Position numbers and translations under genes: made by a program. The notes beneath the pieces are model-generated. The model searched no databases. It had not been told where the DNA came from and was given only the letters and a program-made list of their open reading frames with translations. A stretch of DNA of 64,000 bases from Mycobacterium sp. PO1 (GTDB taxonomy: Bacteria > Actinomycetota > Actinomycetes > Mycobacteriales > Mycobacteriaceae), in contig NZ_BLTG01000096.1 of NCBI RefSeq assembly GCF_017312405.1, positions 62,255 to 126,254 on the forward strand, written 5' to 3'. Positions 34,489 to 42,554 of the stretch are shown here, one piece after another (position 1 is the stretch's first letter; every line of letters begins with the position of its first letter).

Positions 34489-34565
34489 GCTGTAATCGTC
34501 GCGTATCCCCCGCCGATAGTTCCCCGAACCCATCGACACCGTGCGGACCCGGGCACTATGTGGTG

Positions 34566-35297
34566 ATGGACAGCAGGCGCGGAACCGCATCGCCGGGGTA
34601 TCGGGCGCTGGTCGTCGACGACGAGGCGCCGCTGGCCGACGTGGTGGTCAGCTACCTGCAGCGTGAGCAGTTCGATGCTGCCGTCGCGACCGACGGGGAT
34701 GAGGCGATCGCGCTGGCCCGCGAGTTCGACCCCGACGTGGTCATCCTCGATGTCGGGCTGCCCGGCACCGACGGCTTGGAGGTGTGCCGCCAGCTGCGCA
34801 CGTTCTCCGACGCCTACGTGGTCATGCTCACCGCCCGCGACACCGAGATGGACACGGTGCTGGGTCTGACGGTGGGCGCCGACGATTACGTGACCAAACC
34901 GTTCAGTCCGCGCGAGCTCGTCGCCCGCATCCGGGCCATGCAGCGGCGGCCGCGCCGGCTGCACGCGCAAGCAGCACCGGGTGGGCAGCCCTCGACGCGG
35001 AGCATCGGCGCGTTGACCGTCGATGTGGCCGCCCGCGAGGTGTTCCTCGACGACACCCCGATCCTGCTCACCCGCACCGAGTTCGACCTGCTCGACGCGC
35101 TGTCGGCCCGACCCGGGGTCGTGCTGGGCCGTCGGCAGCTGCTGGAGATGGTCCGCGACGACCCGTGGTTCGGCGACGACCACCTGATCGACGTCCACAT
35201 CGGCCATCTGCGCCGAAAACTCGGTGAGGACGCCAGCCGGCCGCGCTACATCATCACGGTGCGCGGGGTGGGATACCGCATCGGCAACGGCCGGTGA
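34566..35297 (+). CDS. OmpR/PhoB-family response regulator, orphan
   Basis: This 243-residue protein has a receiver domain (about residues 14-125) with the acidic pair in VVDDEAPL, phospho-acceptor aspartate in VVILDVGLPG (about 62) and the lysine in YVTKPFSP (about 112), followed by a winged-helix DNA-binding domain (about 150-240, ending RPRYIITVRGVGYRI). No histidine kinase gene adjoins it. ATG 34566 is used; GTG 34563 is adjacent. Regulated genes are unknown; the convergent DUF305 lipoprotein gene and the divergent anti-sigma-like gene are candidates. Confidence 0.92.
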   Translation: MDSRRGTASPGYRALVVDDEAPLADVVVSYLQREQFDAAVATDGDEAIALAREFDPDVVILDVGLPGTDGLEVCRQLRTFSDAYVVMLTARDTEMDTVLGLTVGADDYVTKPFSPRELVARIRAMQRRPRRLHAQAAPGGQPSTRSIGALTVDVAAREVFLDDTPILLTRTEFDLLDALSARPGVVLGRRQLLEMVRDDPWFGDDHLIDVHIGHLRRKLGEDASRPRYIITVRGVGYRIGNGR

Positions 35298-35301
35298 CGG
35301 G

Positions 35302-36021
35302 TCAGAGTGTGGCCAGGATCTGCCTCATCGTGTCGATCTCGCGCTGCTGGTCGACGGCGATACGCTCGGAGAGCTCGATCGCGGCGGGATAGCTTCCGCT
35401 GTCGATCTCGTTGCGGGCCATGGTGATCGCGCCCTCGTGGTGGCGGATCATCTGCTCCAGGAACAGTTTCGCGGCGTCGACACCCTGCGCGTTCTGCAGC
35501 TCGGCCATGTCCGCCGCGGACATCATGCCTTCCATCGGCATCGCACCCATACCGGGCATCATCGAGCCGTCGGGACCCATCCCATTGCCCGCACCGCCGC
35601 CGTGGCCCGGCATGTCATGGGCGGGCATGTCGGTGCCCGCCATCGGCATTTCCACGATCCCCCACTGGTCGAGCCAGCTGCGCATCTCCTCGATCTCCGG
35701 CGCCTGCTCACCCTTGATCTGGCCTGCCAGGTCCACCACCCGCTCGTCGATGCCGTCCTTGGCGAGCAGCATGTCGCTCATCTCGATGGCCTGCTGGTGG
35801 TGCGGGATCATGTGCTGGGCGAACATGACGTCGGACTGGTTGTGCTCGTCCCGGGCTGCCGGCGCGGGGGCGGCCGACGTGGTGGAGCCGCCGCTCTGAG
35901 CCGCCGGGGCCGCTTGGTCGTCGCCGGAGCTGCCGCAGGCCGTGAGTGTGACGCCCACGATCGCCGCCGCGGCGACGAGGACGAACGGGTTGGGCTTGGT
36001 GGGTTTCGGTTGGTCGATCAC
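35302..36021 (-). CDS. DUF305 methionine/histidine-rich lipoprotein
   Basis: This 239-residue lipoprotein has lipobox LTAC (cysteine about residue 29) and a DUF305 fold with two HH motifs: FAQHMIPHHQQAI near 68-80 and MIRHHEGAI near 190. Between them is a methionine- and glycine-rich linker of about 45 residues (MPAHDMPGHGG, MMPGMGAMPMEGMM). DUF305 proteins are associated with copper resistance and surface metal binding. It is exported and anchored outside the membrane. It converges with the response regulator gene with four bases between stops. Confidence 0.85.
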   Translation of the reverse strand: MIDQPKPTKPNPFVLVAAAAIVGVTLTACGSSGDDQAAPAAQSGGSTTSAAPAPAARDEHNQSDVMFAQHMIPHHQQAIEMSDMLLAKDGIDERVVDLAGQIKGEQAPEIEEMRSWLDQWGIVEMPMAGTDMPAHDMPGHGGGAGNGMGPDGSMMPGMGAMPMEGMMSAADMAELQNAQGVDAAKLFLEQMIRHHEGAITMARNEIDSGSYPAAIELSERIAVDQQREIDTMRQILATL

Positions 36022-36088
36022 AGCATCGAGCCTGTCGACACCGGATGTGGTTCTTCTAGCCCTTTGTTCAAGATTTGGTCAAGACGCC

Positions 36089-36442
36089 TCACGCGGTGGT
36101 GTCGCGCGCGCCCAACCGGAGGTGTTCGATGTGGTAGATCGCCTCGTCGAGCAATTGGGCGACGTGGTTGTCGTAGAGCCGGTAGACGATGTTGCGCCCG
36201 GTGCGGTCTCCGGCGACCAGGCCCAACGCGCGCAGTAACCGCAGTTGGTGCGACACCGCGGGCTGCTCCATGCCCACGTCGGCGGACAGTTCGGTGACCG
36301 TGCAGGGCGCGTGGCGCAGGCGGGTCAGGATCAACAGCCGCTTCGGGGAGGCCAGCGCTTGCAGCGTTTCGGCCACCGTCAACGCCGAGGTCGCATCGAG
36401 GGTGGCAGGGGGCGTGGAACGGCCCTCGACACCATGTCCCAT
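36089..36442 (-). CDS. nmtR: Nickel/cobalt-sensing ArsR repressor NmtR
   Basis: This 117-residue ArsR/SmtB repressor has the recognition helix MEQPAVSHQLRLLR and the C-terminal helix DNHVAQLLDEAIYHIEHLRLG (quoted in two parts: DNHVAQLLDEAIYH and IEHLRLG), which carries the Asp/His metal ligands of NmtR. ATG 36442 gives an N-terminus MGHGVEGR, as in M. tuberculosis NmtR, where the amino-terminal Gly-His helps bind nickel; an ATG nine bases earlier would bury it. It is divergent from a CtpJ-type ATPase, the same pairing as Rv3744-Rv3743c. Confidence 0.92.
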   Translation of the reverse strand: MGHGVEGRSTPPATLDATSALTVAETLQALASPKRLLILTRLRHAPCTVTELSADVGMEQPAVSHQLRLLRALGLVAGDRTGRNIVYRLYDNHVAQLLDEAIYHIEHLRLGARDTTA

Positions 36443-36482
36443 GCGGACCATTCAAGCACGCATCGGAGCAAAGGGGTTACAT

Positions 36483-36498
36483 ATGTAGAGTTCTACAT
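36483..36498. promoter_or_regulatory. NmtR operator candidate
   Basis: ATGTAGA-GT-TCTACAT is a perfect 7-bp inverted repeat with a 2-bp centre, AT-rich against the surroundings. It lies between nmtR and the ATPase gene, 14 bases before the ATPase start at 36513. The position suits repression of both genes and release by Ni or Co. Confidence 0.75.
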
Positions 36499-36512
36499 GT
36501 ATATAGGTCTAC

Positions 36513-38459
36513 GTGAGTATCGAAGTTCGGTCGCCTGCGACCGACCGCGAGAACGCCCGCCACCACACCTCGCCACGACGACGTGCCGTGGCGGCGGCGT
36601 GGGCGGTCTCCTCGGTGCGCTGGGCGGCGCTGTCAGTGGGTCTGTTCGTCGCGGGTGCCGCGATGCAGGTTCTCGATGGGCCGCAGTGGCTTTGGTGGGC
36701 GCTGTATCTGACGTGCTACGCCGCCGGGGGGTGGGCACCGGCACGGGAAGGCCTACTCGCTCTGCGCGACAAGACGCTCGACGTCGACCTGCTGATGGTG
36801 CTCGCGGCAGTCGGGGCGGCCGCCATCGGCCAGGTCTTCGACGGCGCATTGCTGATCATCATCTTCGCCACCTCCGGCGCCCTGGAGGACGTGGCGACCA
36901 CACGCACCCAGGACTCGGTCAACGGCCTGCTGGAACTGTCCCCTCAGGAGGCGGTGGTGCTGGATGAGTCCGGCACAGAGCGGACGGTCGCGGCCCGGCA
37001 GGTTCAGATCGGCGACGTGGTCGTGGTGCGACCCGGTGAGCGGGTGTCCGCCGACGGCGTGGTCGTCGAGGGCACCTCGGAGGTCGACCAGTCCACCATC
37101 ACCGGCGAACCCCTCCCCGCAGTCAAGACCGTCGGCGACGAAACTTTCGCCGGCACCGTCAACGGATCAGGGGCACTGCGGATTCGGGCTACCCGCGATC
37201 CCTCGGAGACCGTGGTGGCGCGCATCGTGGCGATGGTCGCCGAGGCCTCGGCGACCAAAGCCAAGACCCAGTTGTTCATCGAGACCATCGAGCAGCGCTA
37301 CTCGGCGGTGGTGGTCGTCGCAACGGTGGCGTTGTTCGCGATTCCGCTCGCTGCCGGCGCTGACCTGCAGTCCACTCTGCTGCGCGCGATGACATTCATG
37401 ATCGTGGCATCCCCGTGCGCGGTGGTGCTGTCGACGATGCCGCCGATGCTGTCGGCCATCGCCAACGCCGGACGCCACGGCGTACTGATCAAATCGGCTC
37501 TGGCGCTGGAACGTCTGGCCGGAACCGACCTCATCGCACTGGACAAGACGGGCACCTTGACCACCGGCGCCCCGGAGGTCACCGGGGTCGTCACCCTCGC
37601 CGCCGACATGACCGAAGACGCCGTCCTCGCACTGGCGGCCGCGGCCGAGAGTGGAAGTGAGCATCCCCTCGGGCGCGCGGTGGTGGCCGAGGCCCGCGCC
37701 CGCGGGCTGCGGATAGCGTCGGCTCGAGGGTTCCAGGCCCTGCCCGGCCGCGGCGTCCGGGCCGACATCGACGGTGGTGTCGTCGAAGTCGTCAGCCCCG
37801 GGGAACTGCGTCCCGACGCGGTGTCGCGGACCGAGGCCGACGGCGGCACCGCGGTCCTCGTACTGCACGACGGACATCCCGTCGGGGTATTGCAGATCCG
37901 CGATCACCTCCGCGCCGAGGCCGTCGAGGCGGTCCGCGCGATGACTGCGCTCACCAAGGCGTCGCCGGTTCTGCTCACCGGCGACAATCGCACGGCGGCA
38001 GAGCTTCTCGCCAACCGTGTCGGCATCGCCGATGTACGCGCCGAGTTGTTGCCCGAGCAGAAGGTCGACGTCGTCGACGAGTTGCGCGACCGCGGTCATC
38101 ACGTCCTGGTCGCCGGGGACGGGGTCAACGACGCCCCGGCCATGGCGGCTGCACACACGTCGGTGGCGATGGGCCGCTCCGGTGCCGATCTCACGCTCGA
38201 CACCGCCGACGCCGTGACCGTGCGCGACGACTTGGCCACGATCGCCACGGTGGTGGCGCTGGCCCGCCGCGCCCGACGCGTCGTCGTGGCCAACCTCGTC
38301 ATCGCCGCCGGCATCATCGTCGTGCTGGTCACCTGGGATCTCGTCGGCCACTTGCCGCTGCCGTTGGGCGTGGCAGGCCACGAGGGCTCGACGATCCTCG
38401 TCGCGCTCAACGGGCTGAGGCTGCTGAGTGGACGGGCCTGGCGGCGCGCCTCGCGGTGA
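36513..38459 (+). CDS. ctpJ: P1B-4 cobalt/nickel exporting ATPase, CtpJ-like
   Basis: This 648-residue P-type ATPase lacks an N-terminal HMA domain and carries the P1B-4 signatures: SPC in TM4 region (ASPCAVVLSTMPP near residue 302), and HEGST in the last helix (GHEGSTILVALNGL near 628). Phosphorylation site DKTGTLT near 342 and GDGVNDAPAM near 536 are intact. P1B-4 pumps export Co2+ and in some cases Ni2+ or Fe2+. Divergent from nmtR with a shared operator, as for M. tuberculosis ctpJ. GTG 36513 is used. It converges with the histidine-rich gene. Confidence 0.92.
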   Translation: MSIEVRSPATDRENARHHTSPRRRAVAAAWAVSSVRWAALSVGLFVAGAAMQVLDGPQWLWWALYLTCYAAGGWAPAREGLLALRDKTLDVDLLMVLAAVGAAAIGQVFDGALLIIIFATSGALEDVATTRTQDSVNGLLELSPQEAVVLDESGTERTVAARQVQIGDVVVVRPGERVSADGVVVEGTSEVDQSTITGEPLPAVKTVGDETFAGTVNGSGALRIRATRDPSETVVARIVAMVAEASATKAKTQLFIETIEQRYSAVVVVATVALFAIPLAAGADLQSTLLRAMTFMIVASPCAVVLSTMPPMLSAIANAGRHGVLIKSALALERLAGTDLIALDKTGTLTTGAPEVTGVVTLAADMTEDAVLALAAAAESGSEHPLGRAVVAEARARGLRIASARGFQALPGRGVRADIDGGVVEVVSPGELRPDAVSRTEADGGTAVLVLHDGHPVGVLQIRDHLRAEAVEAVRAMTALTKASPVLLTGDNRTAAELLANRVGIADVRAELLPEQKVDVVDELRDRGHHVLVAGDGVNDAPAMAAAHTSVAMGRSGADLTLDTADAVTVRDDLATIATVVALARRARRVVVANLVIAAGIIVVLVTWDLVGHLPLPLGVAGHEGSTILVALNGLRLLSGRAWRRASR

Positions 38460-38463
38460 CCGC

Positions 38464-38682
38464 TCAGGCGTGCGCGTGGGAATGGTCCCCGGTCACGCCA
38501 CTGTCGTGCACGTGCCGATGGCTGTGCTCGGTGCCGTCGTGCACGTGGCTGTGCTCGTGTTCGACGTGCTCATGGTCGTGGCCCACGTGGGCGTGGGTGT
38601 GGCTGGTGGAGCCGTGCGCGTGCTCGTGGGTGTGGACCCCATCGGCCCGGCGACCGCTTGTATCGATGTTGCCTTCGCTCAT
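38464..38682 (-). CDS. Histidine-rich small protein, likely metal buffer
   Basis: This 72-residue protein has 21 histidines, nearly all after residue 16 in alternating H-x-H patterns (HTHEHAHGSTSHTHAH, then DHEHVEHEHSHVHDG and EHSHRHVHD). There are no cysteines and no membrane segment. Such proteins (Hpn-like) bind nickel, cobalt or zinc. AAGGGA lies about nine bases before ATG 38682. It follows kmtR by 26 bases on the same strand, so it is probably co-transcribed and metal-induced. Role as a Ni/Co store or sink is inferred. Confidence 0.8.
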   Translation of the reverse strand: MSEGNIDTSGRRADGVHTHEHAHGSTSHTHAHVGHDHEHVEHEHSHVHDGTEHSHRHVHDSGVTGDHSHAHA

Positions 38683-38708
38683 GTCTGATTCCCTTCGGTC
38701 GGCCGGGT

Positions 38709-39089
38709 TCACGCCGAACCCGGTAACGGTTTCACCGCTCTGTCCTGCTGGTGGTGTCCGGGCACTCCCGGACCGGCATGCTCGGCGTTGAACACCGCAT
38801 CGAGGACGAGTTGACGGACGTGGTCGTTCTCCAGTCGGTAGAACACCGACGTGCCTTCGCGGCGCGTGCGGACCAGTCGCGCCATCCGCAGCTTCGCCAG
38901 ATGCTGCGAGATGGACGGCGCCGGCTTGCCGACGTGGTCGGCGAGGTCGTTGACCGACCGCTCGCTGGACACCAGCGCCCACAGGATCTGGATTCGGGTC
39001 GGGTCAGCGAGCATGCGAAACACCTCGACGATCAGCACCGCCTGTTCTTCGGGCAGCCCCCCTTCCATTTCCCTATTATCTGCATTCAT
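38709..39089 (-). CDS. kmtR: Nickel/cobalt-sensing ArsR repressor KmtR
   Basis: This 126-residue ArsR repressor is very close to what I recall of M. tuberculosis KmtR (Rv0827c): VVEVFRMLAD-like start, recognition helix KPAPSISQHLAKLR, and C-terminal segment ENDHVRQLVLDAVFNAEHAG with a following GHHQ. The His, Glu and His-His residues correspond to KmtR metal ligands. ATG 39089 has no ribosome site and lies inside the operator, so the message may be leaderless. The histidine-rich gene follows, replacing the CDF exporter that KmtR controls in M. tuberculosis. Confidence 0.9.
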   Translation of the reverse strand: MNADNREMEGGLPEEQAVLIVEVFRMLADPTRIQILWALVSSERSVNDLADHVGKPAPSISQHLAKLRMARLVRTRREGTSVFYRLENDHVRQLVLDAVFNAEHAGPGVPGHHQQDRAVKPLPGSA

Positions 39090-39098
39090 ACGCAGATA
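39077..39098. promoter_or_regulatory. KmtR operator candidate over its own start codon
   Basis: TATCTGC (39077-39083) and GCAGATA (39092-39098) form a perfect 7-bp inverted repeat with an 8-bp centre, ATTCATAC. The kmtR start codon (39087-39089 on the reverse strand) lies in the centre, fitting an autorepressed, leaderless promoter. Confidence 0.7.
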
Positions 39099-39235
39099 GT
39101 AGCAGCGCCGTCCGGTGTCGGACCGTCTGGTTAGCATGGCGAATGTCGCGATTTGTCCGACGAGTTGGCGAAGGATCCTCACCAGACACATGCGTATGCA
39201 GGTGAATCAGCTCTCCCCGGAGAGGGCGATGCCCG

Positions 39236-41500
39236 ATGGCACCTGAGGCGTCCGGCGCCACGAACTCGCCCGGCGAGGGCCTTCTCCCGCCCGGCACGCC
39301 GATCGACCTGGACAATTGCGCCCGCGAGCCGATCCACATTCCGGGCAGCATCCAACCCCGCGGAGTGCTCGCGGTCGTCGACGAGCACGACTTCACGGTG
39401 CGCCACGTCAGCGCGAACGTCGCCGACCTGCTGGACCGCGCTGTCGACGCGGTTCTCGGACGCCACCTCTCCAGCCTGATCGGTGCCGACCAGGCCGCGA
39501 TCCTCGAGCAGGCGAGCGCGAACTTCGGCGACCTGCGTCAACGCAACCCGGTGGAGTGCGTCATCGACGTCGCGGGTGAGGCCAAGGAGTTCGACGCGAT
39601 CCTGCACCGGGATCCAGGTGGGCTGCTGGTCGAACTCGAGATCGCCCACGGCGAGCGGCCGTACTCGTTTCCCAACACCTATCAAGCGGTGCGCAGCTCG
39701 GTGGAGGACTTGAACCGCGCCAGCACGCTGTCGGAGCTCTACGACACCACCGCCCGCGCGGTGCGCGACCTGACCGGCTTCGACCGCGTCATGGTGTACC
39801 GCTACGACGACGACTTCAACGGCGAGGTGGTGGCCGAGTCGAAACGCGCCGACCTGAATTCCTTCCTGGGCCTGCACTATCCGTCCACCGACATCCCCGC
39901 CCAGGCGCGCGCGCTGTACGAGAAGAACTGGATCCGGCTCATCTCCGACGTCGACTACACGCCGGCGCCCCTGATGCCGGGGACCGATGCGGCGACCGGA
40001 GTTCCGCTGGATCTGACCTATGCCACGCTGCGCAGTGTCTCCCCGATCCACATCGAGTATCTGAAGAACATGGGTGTGCGTGCCTCGATGTCGATTTCGC
40101 TGCTGCGCCACGGACGGTTGTGGGGGCTCATCGCGTGCCACCACTATTCGGGCCCGCACCTGCCGCCGTTCGGCAGCCGCGCCGCCGCCGAGTTCCTGGG
40201 CTCGACACTGTCGTTGCGGCTGGTCGACCAGTACGAAGAGGACGAGCTGCAGAGGCGGCTGGCCGCGCAGGAGGTCCTGGGCGAGTTGATCGTCGCGACG
40301 CTCGACGACGACACCCCGCTGGTCACGACGCTGCTCGACGCGCCGAGCCTGCTCGACCTGGTACCCGCCGATGGCGTCGTCGTCGAACTCGAGGGGCAGA
40401 CCGTGGCACGCGGCATGGTGCCCGCACAGGACACGGTCAAGGACGTCGTCGGGTGGGCGCGCATCGGGCACGACGAGATCGCCGCCACCGACCGGCTGGC
40501 CCACGAGCTGCCCGACGTGGACCTGGATCCGGCCGTGGCCGCCGGCACGCTGGTGCTCAACCTGCCCGACGGTCAGTACGTCGCCTGGTTCCGGCGTGAG
40601 GTGCTGCGGTCGGTGGATTGGGGCGGGGACCCCCACAACAAGGCCATCGCGGTCGCCGAAGGTGACGAGGTACGGCTGAGCCCCCGCAAGTCGTTCGAGC
40701 GGTGGCGTGAGATCGTGCGCCGCCGCGGTGAACCCTGGACGCCCAGCGAGACGGAGTCCGCGGCGGCGCTGCGCAGGCATCTGGTTGAGTCGTTGTATCG
40801 GCGGACGCGGGGCGCGCTCCGGGTGGCTGAGGTCATGCATCGCAGCCTGATGCCGCAGTCGATTCCCACGCTCGAGAACTGGCAGCTGTCAGCGCAGTAC
40901 GAGCCCGCCGCCGGTGGGCGTGTCGGCGGCGACTGGTACGACGCGTTCGAACTCCCCGACGGCCGGCTGGTCATGCTGCTCGGCGACGTCGCCGGCCACG
41001 GCATCACGGTAGCCGGAACCATGGCCCAGCTGCGGAACGCATTGCGCGCGCAGCTGTTCACCGGCGCGACGCCGGCGGAGGCGCTGCACCAGCTCAACGC
41101 GTTCTGCCTGCACATGCTGCCCGGGGTGTTCGCCACGGTGATCGTGGCGCGCGTCGACCTGGACACCGGTGACGTGGAGGCCGCGTCCGCCGGTCACCTG
41201 ATGCCGTACCTGACCAGCTCCGGGCAGGCGTGGCAGGCGTCGATCCGGTTGTCGCCACCCATCGGTGCGCGCGGGGCGACCTACCGGCTCAGCACATTCG
41301 GCATCGAACACGGTCACGGTCTGGTGATGTTCTCCGACGGTCTGGTCGAGCGGCGCGGCGAGGCGATCGACGACGGAATCGACCGGTTGGCTCGAGTTCT
41401 CGGCCGGCTCGGGGAAACCCCGGCGGCGCTGATCTGGGACAGCACCCGCACCGACGACAGCGACGACGACATCACCATCATCACGCTGCAACGCCGCTGA
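39236..41500 (+). CDS. Bacteriophytochrome fused to SpoIIE-type PP2C phosphatase
   Basis: This 754-residue red-light sensor has PAS (about 20-125), GAF (about 140-310), PHY (about 325-500) and PP2C/SpoIIE (about 540-754) domains. Cys28 in NCAREPIHIPG is the expected biliverdin attachment site. YPSTDIPAQAR near 220, SPIHIEYLKNMG near 263 and IACHHYSGP are chromophore-pocket motifs; LSPRKSFERWREI near 480 is the PHY tongue. The phosphatase has GGDWYDAF, LGDVAGHG and FSDGLVERR metal-binding segments. There is no histidine kinase, so light probably controls serine/threonine dephosphorylation, for example of an anti-sigma antagonist. No heme oxygenase is nearby. Confidence 0.93.
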   Translation: MAPEASGATNSPGEGLLPPGTPIDLDNCAREPIHIPGSIQPRGVLAVVDEHDFTVRHVSANVADLLDRAVDAVLGRHLSSLIGADQAAILEQASANFGDLRQRNPVECVIDVAGEAKEFDAILHRDPGGLLVELEIAHGERPYSFPNTYQAVRSSVEDLNRASTLSELYDTTARAVRDLTGFDRVMVYRYDDDFNGEVVAESKRADLNSFLGLHYPSTDIPAQARALYEKNWIRLISDVDYTPAPLMPGTDAATGVPLDLTYATLRSVSPIHIEYLKNMGVRASMSISLLRHGRLWGLIACHHYSGPHLPPFGSRAAAEFLGSTLSLRLVDQYEEDELQRRLAAQEVLGELIVATLDDDTPLVTTLLDAPSLLDLVPADGVVVELEGQTVARGMVPAQDTVKDVVGWARIGHDEIAATDRLAHELPDVDLDPAVAAGTLVLNLPDGQYVAWFRREVLRSVDWGGDPHNKAIAVAEGDEVRLSPRKSFERWREIVRRRGEPWTPSETESAAALRRHLVESLYRRTRGALRVAEVMHRSLMPQSIPTLENWQLSAQYEPAAGGRVGGDWYDAFELPDGRLVMLLGDVAGHGITVAGTMAQLRNALRAQLFTGATPAEALHQLNAFCLHMLPGVFATVIVARVDLDTGDVEAASAGHLMPYLTSSGQAWQASIRLSPPIGARGATYRLSTFGIEHGHGLVMFSDGLVERRGEAIDDGIDRLARVLGRLGETPAALIWDSTRTDDSDDDITIITLQRR

Positions 41501-41534
41501 CGGCCGCCTCCCCGCACAACGGGGAGACGGCCGT
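41500..41534. terminator. Bidirectional hairpin terminator
   Basis: ACGGCCG and CTCCCCG (41500-41514) pair with CGGGGAG and CGGCCGT (41520-41534), a 14-bp stem with one mismatch and loop CACAA. It lies exactly between the convergent phytochrome and cbiM-like genes. No T-run follows, as is usual in mycobacteria. Confidence 0.75.
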
Positions 41535-41549
41535 GGCGTCCGATCGCGG

Positions 41550-42227
41550 TCAGGCGGGGTTGAACAGCCTCGGCTCCAGCCACGCACCGGTCCTGGCTTG
41601 CCGCAACGCTTTCGCGCCGGCCAAGACGGCCAGGTCGGCCAACGGTTCGAGCGCGATCACGGTCAGGTAGGCCACCCCGAAGGTGGCGATGCTGGCGAGG
41701 GTCGCCATCGAGAAACCCTCACCGTAGAGCGCCCAGAACGTCACCCACGACACGATGCCGGCCTGATAGGTCGTCGACATCGCCAGCACCTGGCGGTATT
41801 TCAGGTCGACGTAGGCGGTGTCCGGTGCGACGGTCCGCTGCGCGACATACTGCAGGGCGAACAGCGGGACCAGCAGCGTGGTGACATTCATGCCGTACTG
41901 CGGCAGGTCGAAAGGCGCGACCAGGACACCCTGCAGCAGCAGGCCGGTGGCAAGCCCGAACGCCGCCGGAGCCGCGCCGAACACCAGGAACAAGGTGGAG
42001 CCCAGGATCAGGTGCACCTCGGACACCCCGACCGGGAAGTGCGGGAAGACCTGGAAGAAGACCAGCGTCAGCGCCGTCGTCGCGAAGGCGCCGAACAGCA
42101 GTGACGCTGCGCCCCGTTCCTTGACGTGCTTCCACGCCGCGGTCACAGCATAGGCGCCGGCACCACCGGCGGTGAGGTAACTTAGAACGATCTTGGAACC
42201 TTCGACGATTCCGGGTTCGATGTGCAT
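41550..42227 (-). CDS. CbiM-like cobalt/nickel transporter subunit
   Basis: This 225-residue membrane protein belongs to the CbiM/NikM family, the substrate-binding component of cobalt and nickel ECF transporters. Its N-terminal MHIEPGIV carries the conserved Met-His metal site, which requires the free N-terminus, and HLILGSTLFLVFG and a run of six or so helices follow. No CbiN, CbiQ or CbiO genes accompany it. It is the last gene of the nitrile hydratase operon, 18 bases after the activator, so it most likely imports cobalt for the hydratase. Confidence 0.85.
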   Translation of the reverse strand: MHIEPGIVEGSKIVLSYLTAGGAGAYAVTAAWKHVKERGAASLLFGAFATTALTLVFFQVFPHFPVGVSEVHLILGSTLFLVFGAAPAAFGLATGLLLQGVLVAPFDLPQYGMNVTTLLVPLFALQYVAQRTVAPDTAYVDLKYRQVLAMSTTYQAGIVSWVTFWALYGEGFSMATLASIATFGVAYLTVIALEPLADLAVLAGAKALRQARTGAWLEPRLFNPA

Positions 42228-42245
42228 CGCTGTTCCTTTGTGTGA

Positions 42246-42554
42246 TCAGTGGTCGTGCTCGGCTGCGGCATGGCCGCCGTCGTCGACGGCGACCGGGAGA
42301 TGAAGGATTCCATGTTGGTCGACAACGGATTCCAGCGCGGCGACCCAGTGGTCGTAGTACTCCCACTCGCCACGGGTGTCGCCGGGGGCTTGTTCCCAGG
42401 CCCCGATCGTGTCGATCAGGCTCTGCTGGAACTCACTCCACGGATAGTGCCCGAACTCGGACAGCGCCAACGCCAGACCGAATGCCCGCCGCTGCCACTC
42501 GTGGTCGAACTGGGGTGCCGCCTGATCGGTGGTGCAGGTGCTGTGCAGTTTCAT
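42246..42554 (-). CDS. Nitrile hydratase activator/accessory protein
   Basis: This 102-residue protein resembles the small activator (P14K/NhlE type) that inserts cobalt into the alpha subunit of nitrile hydratase. It shows FDHEWQRRAFGLALALSE near residue 20 and WSEFQQSLIDTIG near 43, related to the beta-subunit N-terminus. Its C-terminal GGHAAAEHDH is histidine-rich, suited to metal delivery. ATG 42554 overlaps the alpha-subunit stop by four bases. Confidence 0.88.
   Translation of the reverse strand: MKLHSTCTTDQAAPQFDHEWQRRAFGLALALSEFGHYPWSEFQQSLIDTIGAWEQAPGDTRGEWEYYDHWVAALESVVDQHGILHLPVAVDDGGHAAAEHDH

Noticed and set aside
39179..40840. 553-codon reverse frame opposite the phytochrome gene
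   Set aside because: Phytochrome and phosphatase motifs run continuously on the forward strand.
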